Of a stretch of DNA of 64,000 nt, positions 21,451-33,002 are shown piece by piece. The position numbers and the translations under genes were made by a program. Each line of letters opens with the position of its first letter. Within the stretch, counting starts at the first letter, position 1. The notes beneath the pieces are model-generated. The model saw nothing but the letters and a program-made list of their open reading frames with translations, was not told the DNA's origin and ran no database searches. The stretch covers positions 18,848,001 to 18,912,000 of the forward strand of contig OZ020248.1 of the NCBI GenBank assembly GCA_963971285.1. The letters are read 5' to 3'. Source of the DNA: Astropecten irregularis (Eukaryota; Echinodermata; Asteroidea; Paxillosida; Astropectinidae).

Positions 21451-21689
21451 ATATGTAGTTTTCATCGTTTGTATCACGCAAGTTAAGCGCGCCGACGCAG
21501 TCACATGTCTTGGGCGTTGGCTCTGCATACAGACTACAGAGCAAGCGCATCAAGCGTGACGCATAAGTGATATTCACTGATGCGTTTCCCTATAAAGTCA
21601 TCTATGAAGATGAATGTTAACCACTTCAGGCCGTTTCTGCTACCGAGTACATACATAATACATGCGTTAAGTTCAGCGGTGATTGAAGA

Positions 21690-22230
21690 TGGCAACAGCC
21701 GACCAGCCTGGCGGTTCTTTAACACGGAGCAGTTATTTGAGAGATTTCAGCACTACTTTGATTCATAGTTTGAGAGCATTTCCAATAGTTCCGAGAAGGA
21801 CAAGGGTGATTCCAGGCTCAAGGAACTTCAGAACCAGCTAAAGTCGCAGAAACTTAACAGAGCTGGTAATTCAGCTCAATTCGAATTTTGTGGCCAGCTA
21901 GAAATTAAACTCCTGCAGAAGTGCGACGTCCAGAAGACCATCGACTTCATCCAGGAAGCAAAGGAGCTTCTCGCAGACAGGAAAAAGAAAATCAGAATTG
22001 CCGACTCGAGCAAAGCTGGCGCTGGATGACTATCCAGCATATGGAGGAAGACGGACCCAAGGGCATCTCTGCAGAAGAGAAGAAGAGAGTGTTGGCAGCT
22101 GAAGGAGCATCAGTGAAGGAGATAGAGTCTAGGAAGAAGCAGAGACGGGCAACTTCTGACAGACAGGGGCAAGATGTTTACAAGACGGCTCCTGCAGACT
22201 GTAGTCTTTTTCGAGGTAAATACACAACAC
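21690..22230 (+). pseudogene. Fossil retroelement-like coding fragment
   Basis: Degraded coding fragment rich in charged helix-forming residues. Recognisable pieces include LKELQNQLKSQKLNRAGN, KKKIRIADSSKAG and SAEEKKRVLAAEGA. They recall the N-terminal, gag-position proteins that accompany some DIRS/Ngaro-type retroelements in marine invertebrates. That resemblance is from memory and moderate at best. The fragment is broken in a few places, no reverse transcriptase is seen nearby, and it is treated as a fossil of uncertain age. It lies inside a 1.1-kb insert that splits a GGCTCA foldback element. Confidence 0.3.
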
Positions 22231-22234
22231 CTGT

Positions 22235-22381
22235 TAATGGGAGACTTTTGAGAACCAGTCTTCATGTCAACAGCGCACGCGCACGCAATTGTGAGCATGC
22301 GCACGAGTTGTTTTGCGCCTGCGCTGTTGTGCGTGCGCGTGCGCTGTTGACTTGAAGACCGGTTCTCAAAAGTCTCCCAAT
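22235..22381. repeat. AATGGGAGACTTTTGAGAAC foldback MITE
   Basis: About 147 bp with inverted ends AATGGGAGACTTTTGAGAAC and GTTCTCAAAAGTCTCCCA, and GCGCACGCGCACG-type inner arms. Related copies occur at 59184-59336 and 63811-63860. It lies just after the fossil coding fragment. Confidence 0.85.
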
Positions 22382-22545
22382 CTTTGTAATTCTTCATACT
22401 GACAGACTATTGCGTCTAAATCCCTGCTCTAATAAATCCATATCTGAAATCAAATGTGTTATATTGCCTTAATCTTGTGTTGTCCATTAGAGGAAAACCG
22501 TGCTTCTTATGCGTATATAATTATGAGCAAAGCGAAGAAGCATGA

Positions 22546-22710
22546 AAAGAGGAAGATCCTCTGGTTTGAAAAAGAAAACAGAGCTTCAGCGTCACTAGTG
22601 AAAAAGCACAACCTATTTTCAACATGGATGTCAGAGCTGGAGCCTGAGTCTGAGCCCGAGTCTGAACCTGAGCCTGAGCCTGAGCCTGAGCCTCCGTTTC
22701 GAAAAGGCCC
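22546..22710. repeat. GGCTCA foldback element, right part
   Basis: Right part of the split element: GATCCTCTGGTTTGAAAA, CAGAGCTTCAGCGTC, a GAGCCT hexamer run and CCTCCGTTTCGAAAAGGCCC. The hexamer run reads as Glu-Pro repeats on one strand and Gly-Ser on the other but is not coding. Confidence 0.75.
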
Positions 22711-22850
22711 TTTGATTAAAAAGTAAAATCTAGGACCCTGCACACTTAATAACGGACGATCCACCTAAAAATCCTATATAGGCTTAGTCACTGGTTGAGT
22801 TGTTGTATCACAGCATTATAGTGTCTTTAGTTTCACATTATTCTCAGGTG

Positions 22851-25800
22851 TCACAAATCTCTCTTGAATAATCTCATGACGCCCTCTTCGTGCAGTTTCA
22901 TCCACAGTCCTCGCTCGTTATCCACGTTGTGAGACGCAGTCGACTTGTTCGTGTGTGTGACGAATTTGGAATCGTAGTAGTGCATAGTGAACCGCGAGTC
23001 GTAGCCAAAGCCGTAGATAGTCACCTCATCACAGATGTGCAGAGCTAACAGGACCACCACGGATCCTATTTGAGAAAAGGAGGAACAAAACATTGTGGGG
23101 TTTTGATAGAAAATTACACCACATGCTATTGTTGCTCTGAGAGTTTTACAGGAGCACCGCCACCTGGGGCCAACTTCATAGAGCTGCTTAAAGGTGGATT
23201 ACCACGATTGGTAGAGGTCACAGAACAGCGCTCGCACTTTGTTTGATCAAACATTTACATGAAACAATATCTGTGAAAATTTGAGCTCAATCGGACATCT
23301 GAGTCAAGAGAAAATAGCGAAAACCCGACTCAGTTTTTCTTAAAAAACATCTTACCCCGAGATCAAAACTGTTTTCGGTCTTTGTTTTACTAATTTTTGG
23401 ACAGATATACCATTTCGGGCGGAAATATCTAACGGTATATGTTTATACCAGCACCATCTTCATACCCAGAAAATTAAACGCAAATCTGTGAACATTTCTG
23501 TTTGGGTGTGTTACCATTCCTACTGTACCTTTAAGCTTTAGTACCAAAAAACTTGGTAAATAAAATCAGTATTCCAGCCGAAACTCAATATTTAAAGTTA
23601 TGCTCAGCAAACAATGGCGAAATACAAGTCAAAAACAGTTAACATCACACGACAATGTGGTTGGCAATGCTGTTTGATCAAGGAAGAGTTTCCATGCTTA
23701 AAGGTAGTATCACACTTTGGTTTTTATCAAAGAAATACAGATTTGTGGGCAAAACATCAAGAAAGATACAGTGACAGTCATCTGTGAAATTTCAGTCCCA
23801 TACGGTGCCCACTTTTTGAGAAAACAGTGAAAAACAGCCACAGTATTTCTTAAGTCTTTTCTCTTTTATGTTTGATCTTTTAAAAGATTAAAAAGATTTT
23901 CGGTCGTTGTTTTACTAATTTCTGGATAAATACACCATTTCAGGCGGAACAAATTTAACGGTATGTTTCTACTAGCATCATCTTCATACCCTGAAAGTTA
24001 TACGTAAATCTGTGAACAGTTCTGTTTTGGTCTCTTACCAAAGTATGATACAACCTTTAAGTAATTGTTGTGTTTAAGCAGCTGGTCCCTATGCGACGCC
24101 CGTACAACATGAAAATGTGATTCCTAGATATTGAAACCTCAATCAGTGGTAAATGTTGTTTCAATGGAGTAGGACTCCAGTCACTGGGTCTAGGCAACTT
24201 ACCTGTCGTAGGTCTTTTCTTTTTCCCCAGATAACCTTCGGAAACGTATTTGAAGAATCCTGGATGTATAATCTTTAGTTTGCTCGGATGTATGCCAGGA
24301 TTTTTCATCCCACTATAGGAAAGGAAGAAAAAAATTGAAATTAATTCCAGTTGTTGCAAGGTTTTGTTTATAGAACTGCGACCAGACCTAAACAAGTTTC
24401 TTGTAAAAACCATCAAAATGGGGGTATCCTCGTTTCGCGAAGCTTATTTTATTTTTTACTTCATGCCTGCCTTGAAATTATTAAAGGTTATAGTTATCAT
24501 GTTTTAGTTTTTGTCAAAGAAATACAGATTCATGGGCAAAACTATCAAGGAAGACACAGTAACAGTCATCTGTGAACTTTTAAGTCCCATACGGTGCCCA
24601 CCTTTTGGGAAAATCGGCCACAGTATTTCTGAAGTCTTGTCACCGTTATTGTTGATCTATAAAAGATCAAAATGGTCATATAGGTTTTGCTCTTTTCTGC
24701 ATAAATACAGTATCAGGGAGAAACATTTTAACACTATGTTTCTACCATCACCATCTTCATTTCCTGTAAGTTGTAGGTAAATCTGTGAAGATTTATATTT
24801 TGGTATGACGCCAAAGTATGATAGTACCTGTAATGCTAATAAGCCCTTTGCCCTTTGAACATAAACTTTATATTATCATACTATTGTTGTTTTTTGCATG
24901 CATTCTTATTTTCGATAAAAATATGCAGATCAACATGTGCAAACACAACATCGATTTTAGTCATTGATTTAATGAAAGTTGATATTATTTGTTACATCAG
25001 TCCTTACTTGGATCCATTGTTAACCTTGTATCTGGGCGATGTGTCTCCCTGTATAGTTTTCAGTGCGTAGGCTACATCATAGGCCTTAAATAAAGCCAAG
25101 AACGCCACCATATTCTACCAAGGAACAAAGGAACAAAATAATGTTAGTTTGAAGATGCGTGTCTCACACAGAGAACAATTGAGTCTCACACGGAGAATAA
25201 TAAACTTTCATTTATTAAAATATTCGACAGCTGTACCCGGCATTAGAGGCATAATATTCTTTATAGGCCTATACGGCTTATTCACGGCACATCCATCTTG
25301 TCACCGTCATTGTACCGTATACCCATTGGAAAAGTAAAACCGGCCCTATTATGAAACGATGGATTAGGCTTGGGCTTGGGCTTAGGCTTAGGCTCCGTTA
25401 TCTAAAAGCTTAAAGTACAGGTCGTGAATTTTCCCTGAGGTCGAAGCTCCGTTGTACAGATGTACTTCGAAACCTTACCCCCAAAAACCTCTGTTCTATG
25501 CCTGTTATGGGCTGCTTTAAAATGGATGTAAGAAATGGAGCCTGAGCCTAAGCCTAAACCTCTGTTTCGTAAACGCCCACCAATACTAAAAAGAAATCGG
25601 GAACCAGACTACTGTGAATCCAAGCCTAGCTTTGATTGATGGATGAATGGATGACCGTGAATAAGGCATATAGATCCAATAACACCCGGCCAACCATTCT
25701 AAATATCTATTTGACACATCTAGATGACTTTGGCTACATCTTCGAATTAATTCCAAAGTAAATTTCCTGAAAGAAAACCCCATGGTATATACTTGCAGCT

Positions 25801-28800
25801 TTTAGATGTCAGAAAAGAAACCTCAGCCAGAGTATAGCATGCTCCCAAACCAAGGTTTTGAAACATAATTAAATAATGGTAAGACTGTGGATGTGGTACA
25901 GCAAGTTTTTAGCTAAGGAGAAAAGGGTGACCAACGCTATGCGATGTCGTGTTGCTGGTAGCGACGTTTCGGCTGCTGGGTGCCTGATGAAGGCTTGCAG
26001 TTCCAGCAGCCGAGACGTCGCTACAAGCCGCACGACATCGCTTGTCATTGATCGATGTACAACCCTTTCCTGACTAAGTTCTTAGTTGTTTTACCTTATC
26101 TTCAACGCCTTTAACCCGTTGTGACTCCGGGAAGAATGTGTAGAACGTTGTCCGTTTCCCTACATCTTCACCAAACCTCCCGGTCGTTAGAGCCCTGTTA
26201 AGCCTGTATGTTACAACGTGTAATGTTAGTTTCAATAAGAAGCTTAATCCATTGAAAGGTACAGTACAGGATTGATAACATACTCCAACAGAAATGTACA
26301 CAGATTTACGTATAACTATGAAGATGGTGGTGGCAGAAACATACCGTTAACATATTTCCGCCTGAAATGCTGTATTTATCCAGAAATGAGTAAACAAAAG
26401 ACCGAAAACAATTTTGATCTCCAAGATCAAAACCTCACCATTGCAATTACCTCACAATTTCGCGAAACAATTTTTACTATTTCCAATAATCAATTGAGCT
26501 GAAAATTGATTTGAAGGTTTGTTTTTATTCCATGGCAACTCAAATTATGAACAGACCACAGCTGTTGCATCAAATTTACCAAAGTACATGTATAGTACCA
26601 TAACATACACATGCACGTTTGCACATCAAGATAATAATTGAAAATTTAGATAACCGAGAACATAATTGAAAATCATTCAAATTTGTTATTAATTCCCTTT
26701 GATTTCTGTTCTTTACTTTCAATTTTGATAATGTCATTTTGTACTCTAGTTGGGTTCATGTATCATGATATATACCTGAAGACATAGTCATGTCCATCAA
26801 TCTCCACACCAGCTCCTGAACCGTTCAAGATACCTCCACTACCGATCACTGCGCACCGTATGCAGCCTGGTTTCTTCTTCGCTCCGTGGACAGAAGGGTT
26901 GGTAAAATTCTCGTTTTGTAAAATCTGGTCAAACACTGAATGTAAAATAGTACAACATATTATGTTTTACCTTTGCAGATTGGTATGGAACAATTGACAT
27001 GTTTTACTTGGGCACATCATACAAGACAATAATTGCAAATGTCCCCAAAAAACCGCAACACTGTGTCGGAAACCATTATGTTAAAATGAAACTTATCACT
27101 TCAAGATTCATTTATTTGATACAACCATGTCTTGGCTATCACCATGTAGAATTTGAGCAATATCGTGCTGAAATTGACGAAAATATGACCAATTGAAAGA
27201 GTACTCTTTAAAGACAGACGTGATAACGACCGGAAAAGGCCAAAGCAAGATTTCAGTCCTTTTCGTTGTAAAAAAAAAAGAAGAAGCACATGCTATTTTT
27301 AAACTGAACGAATACTAATTGTAATTCCCGTAAAATAATTATGTTTTTTCAGAAATTACTTAACAGAATCGAGAAAATGACATTCAAATACCACCAAAAG
27401 TACACCAGGTGATGACGCCATTACAAAATGTCGCAATTAAACAAAATAGGAACACGCACATTCACTTCAAAAGAAAGGCTTTATTTTATTGAAATTTGCA
27501 TAGGTTGACATATTATGATGCGCATTGTGAAAACTTGATGAATAATGTGTTTACAAAAAACAGCATGATCAATGTTGTGCTATATACCTCAAATGCCAAC
27601 AGCTGTGTTTTATAGGATACGTAACTTCACACGAATTTTGCAGGCAGACCGATATTTTGTTTTGTCTTGTCTTTTTGTTTTTTTAATTTCAATTCTGTTG
27701 CCAATAAAACGAATTATTGAAAGGGCAGTCGGGTTTTGGGACGCCACTTCAAACCGCATCGTGATTATACATGAGATGACGTGTGCTAGTACAGGGTGAG
27801 TCAAAAAGAAGTTGACTGGGATTGGTGATGTTTTTCAAAAGAAACAAATGACACTCAAAAGTTCGCTAAAACAATTAACTGCCACTCTCTCCTGCTTATT
27901 AGAAAAAAATGAAACAAGTACACATTTTAGCTGTGCACGTTGCTAAAAAGTACAATGACATTCAATACCATTTCAGATGTTTAGATTCAGTCAAGCATTA
28001 ACATTCCATTGTACAACAGCTTCCTAAATGTCTAGTCCTATCTTCATTAAAATATACATAACTCCTCTTAGGAATGATCAATTTGCTTCATTTTATTTCC
28101 TTTTAATAAGCAGGAAAGAGTGTTTGTTAAATATATGCTTTACTGAACTTTTCAGTCATTTCCCGGTCAAGTTCTTTTTGACTCAACTTTCTCCCGAAAC
28201 TTGACTTACCTGTAAGATTTTGACTCCTGAATCCGAACGGCAGCCTGAGCTTAATATGTTCAGTGTAGTTACCCATGTCGGCTTTATCCAGAAATAGTTT
28301 CACGTTGGGTTTGTATCTTTCATGGAACCATTTCGAGTATTTGGCCACTGACGCTATTGTCTTGGTGCATTTCTGGAGAAAAAAAATGACCATATATCAT
28401 ATATAAAATCTCATCGGTCCTTCTCAGGACCGCACATTCCTAATAAGACTATAGCAGAAGCGAGTGTAAGAAGAAACCCAAAATATTGGGTCTTCTAGCC
28501 CCCCCCCCAAAAAAAAAAAAAAGAAGAAAAAGAAAAGAAAGAAAATAATGACTCTTCTAGCCCAAAAAAAGTCTTGGCTCTAGAACCGCGCCTGAGTTCA
28601 TGGCAAATGTTTGAAAATATCAATTGGGTCATTATGCACACACAGTTAAAAGAATTCGATGTCAGCATTTTATTTATATTGATAAATAATGCAAATATAA
28701 TTATACGCTCAACACAAACAAAGGAAGGAATTGCGACAAAATCAACTCGGTCCCATTTCTTTTAAATTGTCATAATTGTGATTTCTTTGATTTCCATCAT

Positions 28801-29936
28801 GCATAAATGCATGCACTAAAGGAATGACTACTGGATGTATGTACTAGTGTACATATTGTGTTGTGTAGGTTATAGGTGCATTCTTTGCTACTCCTAAAAA
28901 GACATAGCAGAAGAGAGTGTTAGAAGAAGGATCTAGCCCTATACACACCCACAAAAAAATGATTCTTCTAGCCCCCCCAAAAAAACCCAACAACAACACA
29001 ACAACAACAACAAACAATTAAACAATAATTTATTGGCTCTAGAACGGCACCTGCTCACGCTATTATGATAGTCGGAGAAAAGTTTTCCATCAACTTTGTG
29101 AGAGAACATTGTGGTTGCGGTTGAACATCAATACACTGGCCAATAGGTCAACAATTAATTTCAATGAGATGTGATGAAATTAAGTTTTTAGCATTTTGCT
29201 CATTTTCTTGGGACAACATTGAAATTGTTGTCACGTATAATAAAAGTTCTTTGTTTTGTTTGTTCGTTTCTTGTTTCTTGCGTATATGCCAATGAAGATA
29301 TTGTTTATAATTCAAAATGGTTTCTTATATAATTTTGTCCGAACCGGTCAAAATATCGAATTGTCTATAATGACAAAGAATAATAATTGAATTACATTCT
29401 TTGGACAAAGTTCGAACATAAGAAACGAAAGTGAATACAGGTTGGTGAATTTTCTTTGGCTAACAAGGTAATGCATTTTAAATGCAAACGGTTGAATGCA
29501 AAATATCATTTCGAGGAAAAGAAATGATGATTTCATTTTTTTTCTGTAAAAATAATAAATTGAAAATCCCGTAGCTTGAAATTTTCGCGCAGTTTTTGGT
29601 AATTTCTATGATTTGTACAAAATCATGTGACTGATATGAATCAATAATGAAATGGATTCTTGCAGTATACGACCAACATACCTGTTCTGGTTTGTCCGTA
29701 GGGGTGCTTTGTGTTTGATTCATGGTTTTATTCACGTTGTTGGTCGGCGTAACCTGTTGACGTATGGTAAAGGTCTTGAAACCTTCCTCCCGTGCCACCA
29801 GCCAGGGTAACTGTTCATGCTGGTCTTGTCCTACCGTCTGAAAGACCACAAATGCTAGGTAGCAAGTCAGTGCGATGACAGCAGCTATCTTCACTGTCTT
29901 GGAACGGGCGATTCGGGCCCGTACGGATGATGGCAT
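22851..29936 (-). CDS. ST6GALNAC: Alpha-N-acetylgalactosaminide alpha-2,6-sialyltransferase (ST6GalNAc1/2-like)
   Basis: Golgi type II sialyltransferase (GT29) expected to transfer sialic acid from CMP-Neu5Ac in alpha-2,6 linkage to GalNAc of O-glycans. Seven exons on the minus strand, in transcript order: 29936-29682, 28372-28210, 26935-26776, 26203-26095, 25114-25008, 24312-24203 and 23065-22851. All phases fit, giving 372 residues (human ST6GALNAC2 is about 374). The N-terminus has a short cytoplasmic tail and one membrane anchor (about residues 17-33), then a stem with possible N-glycosylation sites. Sialylmotif L is in exons 3-4 ([24 protein letters not shown]). Motif S spans exons 6-7 ([33 protein letters not shown]). 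Motif III is HYYD, and the last motif is [11 protein letters not shown] near the C-terminus. PFGF before motif L is typical of the ST6GalNAc group. It looks intact. Assignment to ST6GALNAC1 or 2 specifically is not possible by eye. Confidence 0.92.
23192..23530 (-). repeat. TTAA-target MITE, family B
   Basis: In sialyltransferase intron 6, TTAA at 23188-23191 and 23531-23534. The left TTAA lies within GCTGCTTAA of a truncated GGGCCAATTTCATAGAGCTGCTTA repeat just upstream. The right end reads TACTGTACCT. Confidence 0.82.
23702..24056 (-). repeat. TTAA-target MITE, family A
   Basis: Complete inverse-orientation copy with exact TTAA duplications at 23698-23701 and 24057-24060, in sialyltransferase intron 6. 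Confidence 0.87.
24485..24829 (-). repeat. TTAA-target MITE, family A
   Basis: Diverged copy in intron 5, TTAA at 24481-24484. It carries the inverted landmarks CATACGGTGCCCAC and CTTCATTTCCTGTAAGTTG, and its right end is AAAGTATGATAGTACC. Confidence 0.78.
25345..25583. repeat. Diverged GGCTCA foldback element
   Basis: Arms with GGCTTAGGCTTAGGCTCCG and GAGCCTGAGCCTAAGCC followed by CTGTTTCGTAAACGCCC. The core is strongly diverged. It lies in sialyltransferase intron 4. Confidence 0.65.
25936..26041. repeat. Palindrome with GACGTTTCGGCTGCTGG motif
   Basis: Outer arms GCGATGTCGTG and CACGACATCGC, inner arms GTAGCGACGTTTCGGCTGCTGG and the near-complement CCAGCAGCCGAGACGTCGCTAC, with CCTGATGAAGGC in the loop. 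The loop plus inner arm resembles termini of Penelope-like retroelements and contains a CTGATGA heptamer as in hammerhead ribozymes. That is a resemblance only. Confidence 0.55.
26257..26600 (+). repeat. TTAA-target MITE, family B
   Basis: Left end AGGTACAGTACAGGATTG after TTGA, interior with AAGATGGTGGTGGCAGAAAC and TCCAAGATCAAAACC, right side CATGGCAACTCAAATTATGA. The right terminus is eroded. It lies in sialyltransferase intron 3. Confidence 0.72.
27791..28190. repeat. mariner-like MITE (CAGGGTGAGTCAAAAAG)
   Basis: Begins at TA with CAGGGTGAGTCAAAAAGAAG and ends with the inverse GTTCTTTTTGACTCA. TA target and CAGGGTG ends fit the Tc1/mariner group. A second copy is at about 54233-54530. 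It ends just before exon 2 of the sialyltransferase (28210-28372), inside intron 2. Confidence 0.7.
28439..28594. repeat. Truncated hAT-like element
   Basis: Right half of the CAGGCGCGGTTCTA family: shares AGCAGAAGCGAGTG, the TTGGGTCTTCTAGCCCCCC run and the end TAGAACCGCGCCTG. A second fragment at about 28895-29053 ends TAGAACGGCACCTG. Both lie in sialyltransferase intron 1. Confidence 0.7.
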
Positions 29937-30639
29937 TTTGTAATTTGTTGTTTGATCGCCTAATGAGATGTGTCCATTTCACGGAACTCAAGGTCTTTAG
30001 CAATTTAGTTCATTTCGATTGCTGTTAGACACATAATCTTCCATCTCTCACATGCTGGCGTGTATCTCTGGTACAGCTTCATGAGTCCATAGATACAATA
30101 CTCCCCTCCATCAACAGTAAGATTCGTGTAGCCAAAGTCCACCGTTCATTCTCTTATATCATACAGTCAACATAATGACATGTAACAAGGATAGGCGACC
30201 ATACATACATGCAGTACCTGGCGTCTCAAGTGTCGGTGAACGTTGATGGCAAAATCAAACTGTCGAAAAAGTCATCAATAATATTGGGATGCGTTTTTGT
30301 ACTCAGTCCATCTTCACATTCATATTGTAGTTTTATTGGAGCTCGAAGTAGCATGTACGAGGCTTATCTATCATGAAAGAAATGAAAGCAAATTGTCATA
30401 AAACCAACAGTGATAGCATGCCGGCACATACACGCAAACGAACCCTTACTCTCCGTGCACTACCAGGCATGCGTATAGCGGTAGCGCTAGGCGACCGGTT
30501 TCCATAACAACGCATCCGGCATCCATGCAGCGCCATTACCGAGCACGATAGGCGCTAGTCTTATCTTAACTGACATGGAGTTGGCCTTTCATTTGTTCAA
30601 ATTTCATGCGTAACTTAACGCATATGTAAAACCAAACCA
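29937..30639. promoter_or_regulatory. Upstream region of the sialyltransferase gene
   Basis: 5' flank of the minus-strand sialyltransferase gene, expected to hold its promoter and leader. No TATA box or other confident element was identified. A CG-containing stretch around 30440-30560 is the most GC-rich part. Confidence 0.35.
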
Positions 30640-30781
30640 GGGGCCGATTTCACGAAGCCCCACGATCGATCGTAATTCGAGTTACGAAGGATAACCCATC
30701 GTATCCTAAAGGTAGGATTGCAATGCATCATAAGTCGTACGATTGGTAGTAAGTTACGATGGGTTTAGTGAAATCGACCCC
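30640..30781. repeat. GGGGTCGATTTCACC foldback MITE
   Basis: 142-bp copy: GGGGCCGATTTCACGAAGCC at the left, TTTAGTGAAATCGACCCC at the right, with internal ATCGTAATTCGAGTTACGA. Same family as 5489-5627. Confidence 0.83.
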
Positions 30782-30978
30782 AGTTCGATATTAATATGAT
30801 ATGCTAATATAAACTCCTATACCAGTCAAGCCAGTAAAAAAACTGAAAGGGGATACAAAATACAATCATATAATATTATGCTAAAACAGGTTAATGTGCG
30901 TCTATCGAGTAATTGCTTATTATGCGTTTCATGGCTTACAGTGAAACCAACGGTCATGTCGCGATCGATTTGAGTTAA

Positions 30979-31342
30979 AGGTACATGTACTATCATACAT
31001 TGGTAGCATACCGAAAGAGACATCTATACAGATTTACATATAACTTACAGGGTATGAAGATGGTGATGGAAGAAACATACCGAGTTTCTGCCTGAAATGA
31101 TGTATTTATCCAGAAAAGAGTAAAACCAATAACAAAAACCAATTTTGATCTTTAATAGATTAAAAAATAACGGCAACAAGATTTTTAAAAATACAGTGAG
31201 CATTTTTCACTGTTTTCTCAAAAAGTGGGCACCGTATGGGACTGGGAATTTCACAGATGACTGTTACTGTATCTCCCTTGATATTTTTGCCCATGAATCT
31301 GCAAGTTCTTTGACAAACACCAAAATAATTATGATATTGCCT
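30979..31342 (+). repeat. TTAA-target MITE, family A
   Basis: Complete copy with exact TTAA duplications at 30975-30978 and 31343-31346. The left end has a small insertion (AGGTACATGTACTATCATAC). Confidence 0.83.
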
Positions 31343-31415
31343 TTAATGGGAAGGGGGTACAGCCATGAATGTTTTATTAATGGTACACCACGTGGCCTTC
31401 CAGCTGAAATCCCTT

Positions 31416-31660
31416 GGGGCCAATTTCATAGAACTGCTTAGCACAAAAATTCGCTAAGCATGGCATTTCTGTCTTACTTAAAACAGGAATAACAAAGAAA
31501 TTTCCGTGTGTTGTGTATCACTTGTGATTGTTCTTTGGCTGTTGTTCGCTGACCATGAATATCAAATGGAATTTCCAATGGTGGTTTGTTTTATTGGACA
31601 AGCTATTTTTGTGCTAAGCATTTTTTTTTTGTGCTAAGCAGCTCTATGAAATTGGCCCCT
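31416..31660. repeat. GGGGCCAATTTCATAGA foldback MITE
   Basis: Inverted ends GGGGCCAATTTCATAGAACT and AGCTCTATGAAATTGGCCCC, followed inward by GCTTAGCACAAAAAT and TTTTTGTGCTAAGC. A second copy is at 55113-55500; truncated pieces occur near 23170 and 62924. Confidence 0.85.
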
Positions 31661-32253
31661 AATTAGAATCCAAAATGGGGATGGGGACATCTAGCGGGGA
31701 TCTGATATACACTTTACACTAACTATATACTCAATATATCAATATATTATTGATCATTATGACTGGTAGCTATAGTCGAGCTAGACAATGCATGAACGCA
31801 CACACTGACAAACTTATGCAGTGTGTTCATTAATTAGCCATGATACTGCACGTAAGTCAAATGCCTATAGCCTATTAGCAATTACATGAATACGCTACAC
31901 TCGTTACGTGTAATTAGACACACGATCTTGCTGTCGACATTCAAGTACCATTATTATCTTTGATGGCGATTTCAAACGAAAAGGTGCAATTGAGTTCTTT
32001 CAACATAATTTCACCACAAACAGACTTTGTGTTCAGTCATACTAAGCTTGTCGAATGAATGTACATTGTATGTGAATTTCGACATCTTAAAATGTACTGA
32101 ATTCAAATCACATGATAAATGATGGCGCTGACGTGTCATTTTTCGGCTATAAAGTGTCCTTATACATTACACGGTTTTTTGTATCGGTTAATCAGAAAAT
32201 ATTATAATAATAAATGCAATACAAGTAATAGACGTATATTAAATGTATATTAA

Positions 32254-32943
32254 AGGTGATATTCAATAAGGGCAAAAATATTAAGGAAGAGACAGTACAG
32301 CCATCTGTGAAAATTCTACTCCCATACGGTGCCCACGTTTTTAGAAAACAATGAAAACCGCCCACAGTATTTTCTTAAATCTTTTCACCATTATTTTTGA
32401 TCTTTAAAGGTAGTGTCATACTTTGGTTTAAGAAACCAAAACAGAAATGTTCACAGATTTACGTATAACTTACAGGGTGTGATGATGGTGGTGGTAGAAA
32501 CATGCCGTTAAATTTTTCCGCCTGAAATGCTGTATTTATCCAGAAAAGAGTAAAACAACGACCAAAAATCTTTTTGATCTTTTAAAAGATCAAAAATAAT
32601 AGAGAAAAGACTTCAGAAATACTGTGGCCGTTTTTCACTGTTTTCTCAAAAAGTGGGCAACGTATGGGACTGAAATGTTCACAGATGATTGTTACTTTGT
32701 CTTCCTTGATATTTTTGCCAATGAATCTACATTTCTTTGACAAAAACCAAAGTATGATAATACCTTTAAAAGATCAAAATTGTTTGTGGTCATTGGTTTT
32801 ACTCTTTTCTGGATAAATACAGCATTTCAGGCAGAAATTGTTTCAACGGTATGTTTCCACCATACCATCTTTATATCCTGTAAGTTTTAGGTAAATCTGT
32901 GAAGATTTCTGTTTCGGTATGCTACTAAAGTTTGATAGTACCT
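32254..32943 (-). repeat. Family A MITE split by a second copy
   Basis: Outer copy with TTAA at 32250-32253 and 32944-32947. Its halves (32254-32407 and about 32766-32943) are separated by a complete inner copy. Removing the inner copy restores the family's central GATCTTTAAAAGATC palindrome, so the insertion went into the TTAA of that palindrome. Confidence 0.88.
32408..32765 (+). repeat. Inner nested family A MITE
   Basis: Complete 358-bp copy flanked by TTAA at 32404-32407 and 32766-32769. It is inserted in the opposite orientation inside another member of the same family, so the family was active at two separate times. Confidence 0.9.
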
Positions 32944-33002
32944 TTAAACCTCTGCAAACTACTCATCAGCCAAAATAATGACATGACATAATTATGCAAA
33001 AT

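Noticed and set aside
22454-22764. Protein with Glu-Pro or Gly-Ser repeats
   Set aside because: The repeats are the GAGCCT/GGCTCA arm of a foldback element that recurs elsewhere without an open frame.
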